A stretch of 18,276 nucleotides of DNA, taken from the NCBI GenBank assembly GCA_964567085.1, contig CAZMKU010000025.1, positions 1 to 18,276 on the forward strand, read 5' to 3'. The stretch's first letter is position 1, and each line of letters starts with the position of its first letter. This document shows, piece after piece, positions 15,353-18,276 of the stretch. This DNA is from SVTX01 sp964567085. GTDB taxonomy: Bacteria > Bacillota > Clostridia > Oscillospirales > CAG-272. Made by a program: the position numbers and the translations under genes. The notes below the pieces were generated by a model that saw nothing but the letters and a program-made list of their open reading frames with translations, did no database searches and was not told the DNA's origin.

Positions 15353-15386
15353 CTCAGCGGGAGCATTACTATTTTCTCCCGCTGAG
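15353..15386 (-). terminator. Intrinsic terminator after frr
   Basis: A perfect 11-bp stem CTCAGCGGGAG (15353-15363) with CTCCCGCTGAG (15376-15386), loop of 12, followed on the minus strand by ATTTTTT. It lies 13 bases after the frr stop. uppS begins only 36 bases after it, with no room for a separate promoter, so it probably acts as a partial terminator inside the operon. Confidence 0.85.
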
Positions 15387-15399
15387 TCTTACGTCGAAA

Positions 15400-15954
15400 T
15401 TAAACCTTCATAATTTCCTTTTCCTTAGCAGCGGAAAGGGTGTCAATGTTCTTGATGAACTTATCCGTAATATCCTGAACGAGCTTTTCCGCATCCTTTG
15501 CATCATCCTCGGTAATTACGCTGTCCTTCTTCTGCTTCTTGATATCGTCATTTGCAGTACGGCGAATGTTACGGATAGCAACCTTTGCCTCCTCGCCCAT
15601 CTTCTGAACCTGCTTTGCAAGCTCGCGGCGTCTTTCCTCTGTAAGCTGAGGGAAAATAAGTCTTATAACCTTACCGTCGTTTGCGGGATTGATACCGATG
15701 TCGGACATCTGAATTGCCTTTTCCATAGCTTTAAGCGTTGACGCGTCGTAAGGTGTAATTACGAGAGTCTTTGCATCCGCAACCGATACGCTTGCCATGG
15801 ACGTGATCTCCGTGGGTGCGCCCCAATAATCAAACGTTACACGGTTCAGAACCGCCGAGTTTGCCTGGCTTGCTCTGATGGAGCTTAAATTTTCCTCGTA
15901 GGAGGCTATTGTTTTCTGCATCTTCTGTTCAAGGTCTTTCGTATTGTACTTCAT
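15400..15954 (-). CDS. frr: Ribosome recycling factor
   Basis: A 184-residue factor that, with EF-G, splits the post-termination ribosome. The family pattern is complete: IRASQANSAVLNRVTFDYWGAPTEI (about 26-50), TLVITPYDASTLKAMEKAIQMSDIG, and LTEERRRELAKQVQ with RNIRRTAND in the triple-helix-bundle arm. Length is normal. AAAGGGA precedes the ATG at a spacing near 9. It follows pyrH by 33 bp, the usual bacterial order, and is followed directly by a terminator. Confidence 0.98.
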   Translation of the reverse strand: MKYNTKDLEQKMQKTIASYEENLSSIRASQANSAVLNRVTFDYWGAPTEITSMASVSVADAKTLVITPYDASTLKAMEKAIQMSDIGINPANDGKVIRLIFPQLTEERRRELAKQVQKMGEEAKVAIRNIRRTANDDIKKQKKDSVITEDDAKDAEKLVQDITDKFIKNIDTLSAAKEKEIMKV

Positions 15955-15987
15955 ATATATTTTCCCTTTCTATGTATAGAAATTATT

Positions 15988-16704
15988 TTACTTGTGCATC
16001 TTCGTGCCGTTTACCTGACCCATAACGGCGGAATAAATATTCTCGGGATCGGAGAGCGCAAACGCAAACGAATCAATATTATTATCGTTGCAGAAGGTGA
16101 TCGCCGTCAGGTCAAACGCCTTCAGGTCCTTCTCAAGAATCTCCGCGTACGTAATATCATCGTATCGGACGGCATTGGGATCGCGCTTGGGGTCTGCGCT
16201 GTACACGCCGTCGACGTTCTTTGCCATAAGAACTACGTCAGCGCCAACCTCTGCGGCTCTTACAACCGCGGGCGTGTCGGTCGAGAAATAAGGCATTCCG
16301 CTTCCGCCGCCGAAGATCACTACCTTGCCCTCCGAGAGAAGTCTGTCAGCATCTCTCTGCGTATAGAAATCCGCAAACGTATTCATTTCAACCGTTGATA
16401 AAACACGCGCGTCAATTCCGTGTCTCAAAAATGCGTCCTGAAGCGCGAGAGCATTGATAACCGTTGCAAGCATTCCCATATGGTCAGCGCGGGAACGGTT
16501 CATACCAACTCCCTTTCTCGCTCCTCGCCAGATATTACCCGCTCCGACGATAATAGCCATTTCAACGCCCGCATCACGACACTTGCCGACCGCTTCAACC
16601 ACCTTATCAAGAAAATCAAAGTCGATAATATCGGTTTCGTGGTCGTGCTTTAACGCCTCGCCTGAAATTTTAAGCACTACTCTCTTATAGATAGGTTTTG
16701 TCAT
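15988..16704 (-). CDS. pyrH: UMP kinase (uridylate kinase)
   Basis: A hexameric amino-acid-kinase-fold enzyme, 238 residues, that phosphorylates UMP to UDP with ATP. Seen: VVLKISGEAL (9-18), IIVGAGNIWRG, the UMP-site MNRSRADHMGMLATVINALALQD, VIFGGGSGMPYFSTDT, and the nucleotide loop KNVDGVYSADPKRDPNA. It opens the long operon with its own promoter (16757-16785) and an AGAGGTGG ribosome site. In most bacteria rpsB and tsf stand just upstream; here thrS does. Confidence 0.98.
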   Translation of the reverse strand: MTKPIYKRVVLKISGEALKHDHETDIIDFDFLDKVVEAVGKCRDAGVEMAIIVGAGNIWRGARKGVGMNRSRADHMGMLATVINALALQDAFLRHGIDARVLSTVEMNTFADFYTQRDADRLLSEGKVVIFGGGSGMPYFSTDTPAVVRAAEVGADVVLMAKNVDGVYSADPKRDPNAVRYDDITYAEILEKDLKAFDLTAITFCNDNNIDSFAFALSDPENIYSAVMGQVNGTKMHK

Positions 16705-16756
16705 AAGCCACCTCTTGAGATTTATAATAAAAATATGAAAATATTTTCCTCTTTTA

Positions 16757-16785
16757 ATTGTACAACATTTTTGAAATTTTGTAAA
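16757..16785 (-). promoter_or_regulatory. Sigma-A promoter of the pyrH operon
   Basis: On the minus strand TTTACA (16780-16785), a 17-base spacer and TACAAT (16757-16762), each one base off consensus, in an AT-rich gap 50 bases upstream of the pyrH start. It is the only good promoter seen for the eight genes down to polC. Confidence 0.8.
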
Positions 16786-16843
16786 CAGGTATTTGTAAAT
16801 ATTTTATATTATTTTACAAATATAATATATATTAAATAAAAAA

Positions 16844-16867
16844 ATCCGTCGGGCAAGCCCGACGGAT
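16844..16867 (-). terminator. Intrinsic terminator of thrS
   Basis: A perfect 11-bp GC-rich stem (16844-16854 with 16857-16867), a very tight loop, and a run of seven Ts on the minus strand. It begins 16 bases after the thrS stop and separates thrS from the pyrH promoter. Confidence 0.93.
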
Positions 16868-16883
16868 CAGAATTTTCGAAATA

Positions 16884-18276
16884 TTATCTTCTCTTTTCTG
16901 CGATTTCCTCAAGAATATACTTTACGAATTCGTCAACCGAAAGCACACCCTTGTCACCCTCGCGTCTTGAACGAAGCGCAACAGTACCGCTCTCAACCTC
17001 CTTTGCGCCGATAACGGCGATATTGGGAGCCTTTTCAAGCTGAGCCTGACGGAGCTTGTAGCCGATAGTTTCATTACGTCTGTCAACCTCACATCTTACG
17101 CCGAATGCAGAAAGCTTGCGCTCAAGAGATTCGCAATAATCAAGCTGATCGTCGCCAATGGGAAGGAGCTTGACCTGTACGGGAGCCATCCAGGTAGGAA
17201 GCGCGCCGCCGTATCTTTCAAGCAAATAAGCAAGCGTACGCTCGTAGCATCCGAGCGAGGTGCGGTGAATAATATACGGAGTTTTCATTGTATTATCGGA
17301 ATCAACGTATTCCATTCCGAATTTCTGCGCCAGAAGCATATCTATCTGGATAGTAACGATGGTATCCTCTTTGCCAAATACGTTTTTATACTGAATGTCA
17401 AGCTTGGGGCCGTAGAACGCCGCCTCGTCAATGCCTACCTCGTATTCAACGCCGAGATTATCAAGAATGGTCTTCATTACGGATTGCGCGTGCTCCCACT
17501 GCTCTGCCGTGCCCTCATACTTGATGCCCGCTCTTGCAGGATCCCACTGTGAGAAACGGAAGGTGCAGTTTTCAAGCATACCTACCGTATCGAGAACGTA
17601 CTTTGCAAGCTCAAGACAACCGCGGAACTCCTCCTCGAGCTGCTCGGGGCGAAGGATAAGATGTCCCTCGGAGATCGTAAACTGACGGACACGGATAAGT
17701 CCGTGCATCTCGCCGCTGTCCTCATTTCTGAAAAGCGTAGAGGTTTCACCGAGTCTCATGGGAAGATCGCGGTAAGAACGCTTCTTGTTTAAGAACACCT
17801 GATACTGGAAGGGGCAAGTCATAGGACGGAGCGCGAAGCATTCCTTCGTTTCATCGTATGGGTCACCCAAAACAAACATTCCGTCAAGATAGTGATCCCA
17901 GTGTCCTGAGATCTTATAAAGCTCGCGCTTTGCCATAAGGGGTGTTTTTGTCAAAAGATAGCCTCTTCTCTGCTCCTCGTCCTCGATCCATCTCTGGAGC
18001 GTCTGAATAACTCTCGCGCCCTTGGGAAGCAAAATGGGAAGTCCCTGACCGATGGAGTCAACCGTCGTGAAATATTCAAGCTCACGGCCTACTTTGTTGT
18101 GGTCACGCTTTCTTGCTTCTTCAAGCATCGTTACGTATTCATTTAGTCCTTCCTTAGTCGGAAAAGCAAGGCCGTAAACTCTCTGGAGCTGCTTGTTGTT
18201 CTGGTCTCCCTTCCAATATGCGCCCGTGCACTGTGTAAGCTTCAATGCCTTAACCGCGCCCGTTGCAAAGAGGTGA
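16884..18276 (-). CDS. thrS: Threonine--tRNA ligase, C-terminal part (start lies beyond the window)
   Basis: Class II synthetase that charges tRNA-Thr; 463 codons are visible, and the frame is open to the window edge, where translation continues upstream of a misleading in-frame TTG as HLFATGAVKALK. So the editing and N-terminal domains are cut off by the window. Seen in order: LTQCTGAYWKGD, catalytic motif 1 region, MTCPF with the Zn-ligand Cys, motif 2 (TLFRNEDSGEMHGLIRVRQFT), GHLI with a candidate Zn His, motif 3 (HRTSLGCYERTLAYLLERYGG), and the anticodon-binding domain with IGYKLRQAQ and IGAKEVESGTVALRSRR. The segment after motif 2 reads ISEGH rather than the common QDDAH, and motif 3 has GCYER rather than GSIER, marking a less common ThrS subtype. 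All metal ligands appear kept, so it should be active. Confidence 0.95.
   Translation of the reverse strand, partial: HLFATGAVKALKLTQCTGAYWKGDQNNKQLQRVYGLAFPTKEGLNEYVTMLEEARKRDHNKVGRELEYFTTVDSIGQGLPILLPKGARVIQTLQRWIEDEEQRRGYLLTKTPLMAKRELYKISGHWDHYLDGMFVLGDPYDETKECFALRPMTCPFQYQVFLNKKRSYRDLPMRLGETSTLFRNEDSGEMHGLIRVRQFTISEGHLILRPEQLEEEFRGCLELAKYVLDTVGMLENCTFRFSQWDPARAGIKYEGTAEQWEHAQSVMKTILDNLGVEYEVGIDEAAFYGPKLDIQYKNVFGKEDTIVTIQIDMLLAQKFGMEYVDSDNTMKTPYIIHRTSLGCYERTLAYLLERYGGALPTWMAPVQVKLLPIGDDQLDYCESLERKLSAFGVRCEVDRRNETIGYKLRQAQLEKAPNIAVIGAKEVESGTVALRSRREGDKGVLSVDEFVKYILEEIAEKRR

Noticed and set aside
16800..16843. AT-rich stretch as an origin or DNA-unwinding element
   Set aside because: No DnaA boxes or repeats are seen; it is an ordinary AT-rich gap between a terminator and a promoter.
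18243..18245. TTG as the true start of thrS
   Set aside because: The frame is open further upstream and encodes conserved ThrS residues (HLFATGAVKALK) up to the window edge, so the gene is cut by the window.

Overview
The window looks like chromosomal core sequence from a Gram-positive anaerobe of the class Clostridia, probably an uncultured gut-type member. The clues are a PolC-type replicative polymerase, the classic pyrH-frr-uppS-cdsA-dxr-rseP-ispG-polC gene order, the MEP isoprenoid route, GGAGG-type ribosome binding sites, consensus sigma-A promoters, and a cysteine-rich protein of a type I associate with Clostridia. This is a judgement from gene content and order; I could not run a taxonomic search. 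Almost everything is on the minus strand, so the transcriptional order runs from high to low coordinates.

Right side (18276 to 5693, minus): the 3' part of thrS runs in from beyond the window edge and ends at a strong terminator. pyrH follows with its own promoter (TTTACA-17-TACAAT). From there a long, tightly packed operon makes UMP kinase, ribosome recycling factor, undecaprenyl-PP synthase, CDP-diacylglycerol synthase, DXP reductoisomerase, an RseP-type site-2 protease, the Fe-S MEP enzyme IspG and the DNA polymerase PolC. Dxr and IspG supply isoprenoid precursor, UppS turns it into the cell-wall lipid carrier, and CdsA makes the phospholipid precursor, so the operon joins envelope lipid supply to translation and replication. 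Two hairpins with T-runs sit inside the operon, after frr and after rseP. The space after each is too short for a new promoter, so they look like partial terminators that step down expression of the downstream genes.

Middle (about 5690 to 3830): one plus-strand gene encodes a small cytoplasmic BspA-type leucine-rich-repeat protein. It has a consensus promoter and shares a bidirectional terminator with polC. Divergent from it, across a 306-bp AT-rich gap with inverted repeats, is a protein with 21 cysteines and no known function.

Left side (3709 to 1, minus): an HD-domain phosphohydrolase with its own terminator, then a consensus promoter driving dut (dUTPase), a cytosolic GH99/WbsX-like putative glycoside hydrolase, and a CobW/COG0523-type GTPase. 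The GTPase lacks the usual C-terminal domain and ends in a His/Cys/acidic tandem repeat. That repeat continues in frame past a TAG stop codon to the window edge; the stop aligns with a GAG codon in the other copies.

I see no mobile element, CRISPR array, tRNA, rRNA or defence system. Most of the window is ordinary housekeeping. The parts most worth a second look are the GTPase tail with its in-frame amber, the cysteine-rich orphan, and the internal terminators of the polC operon.
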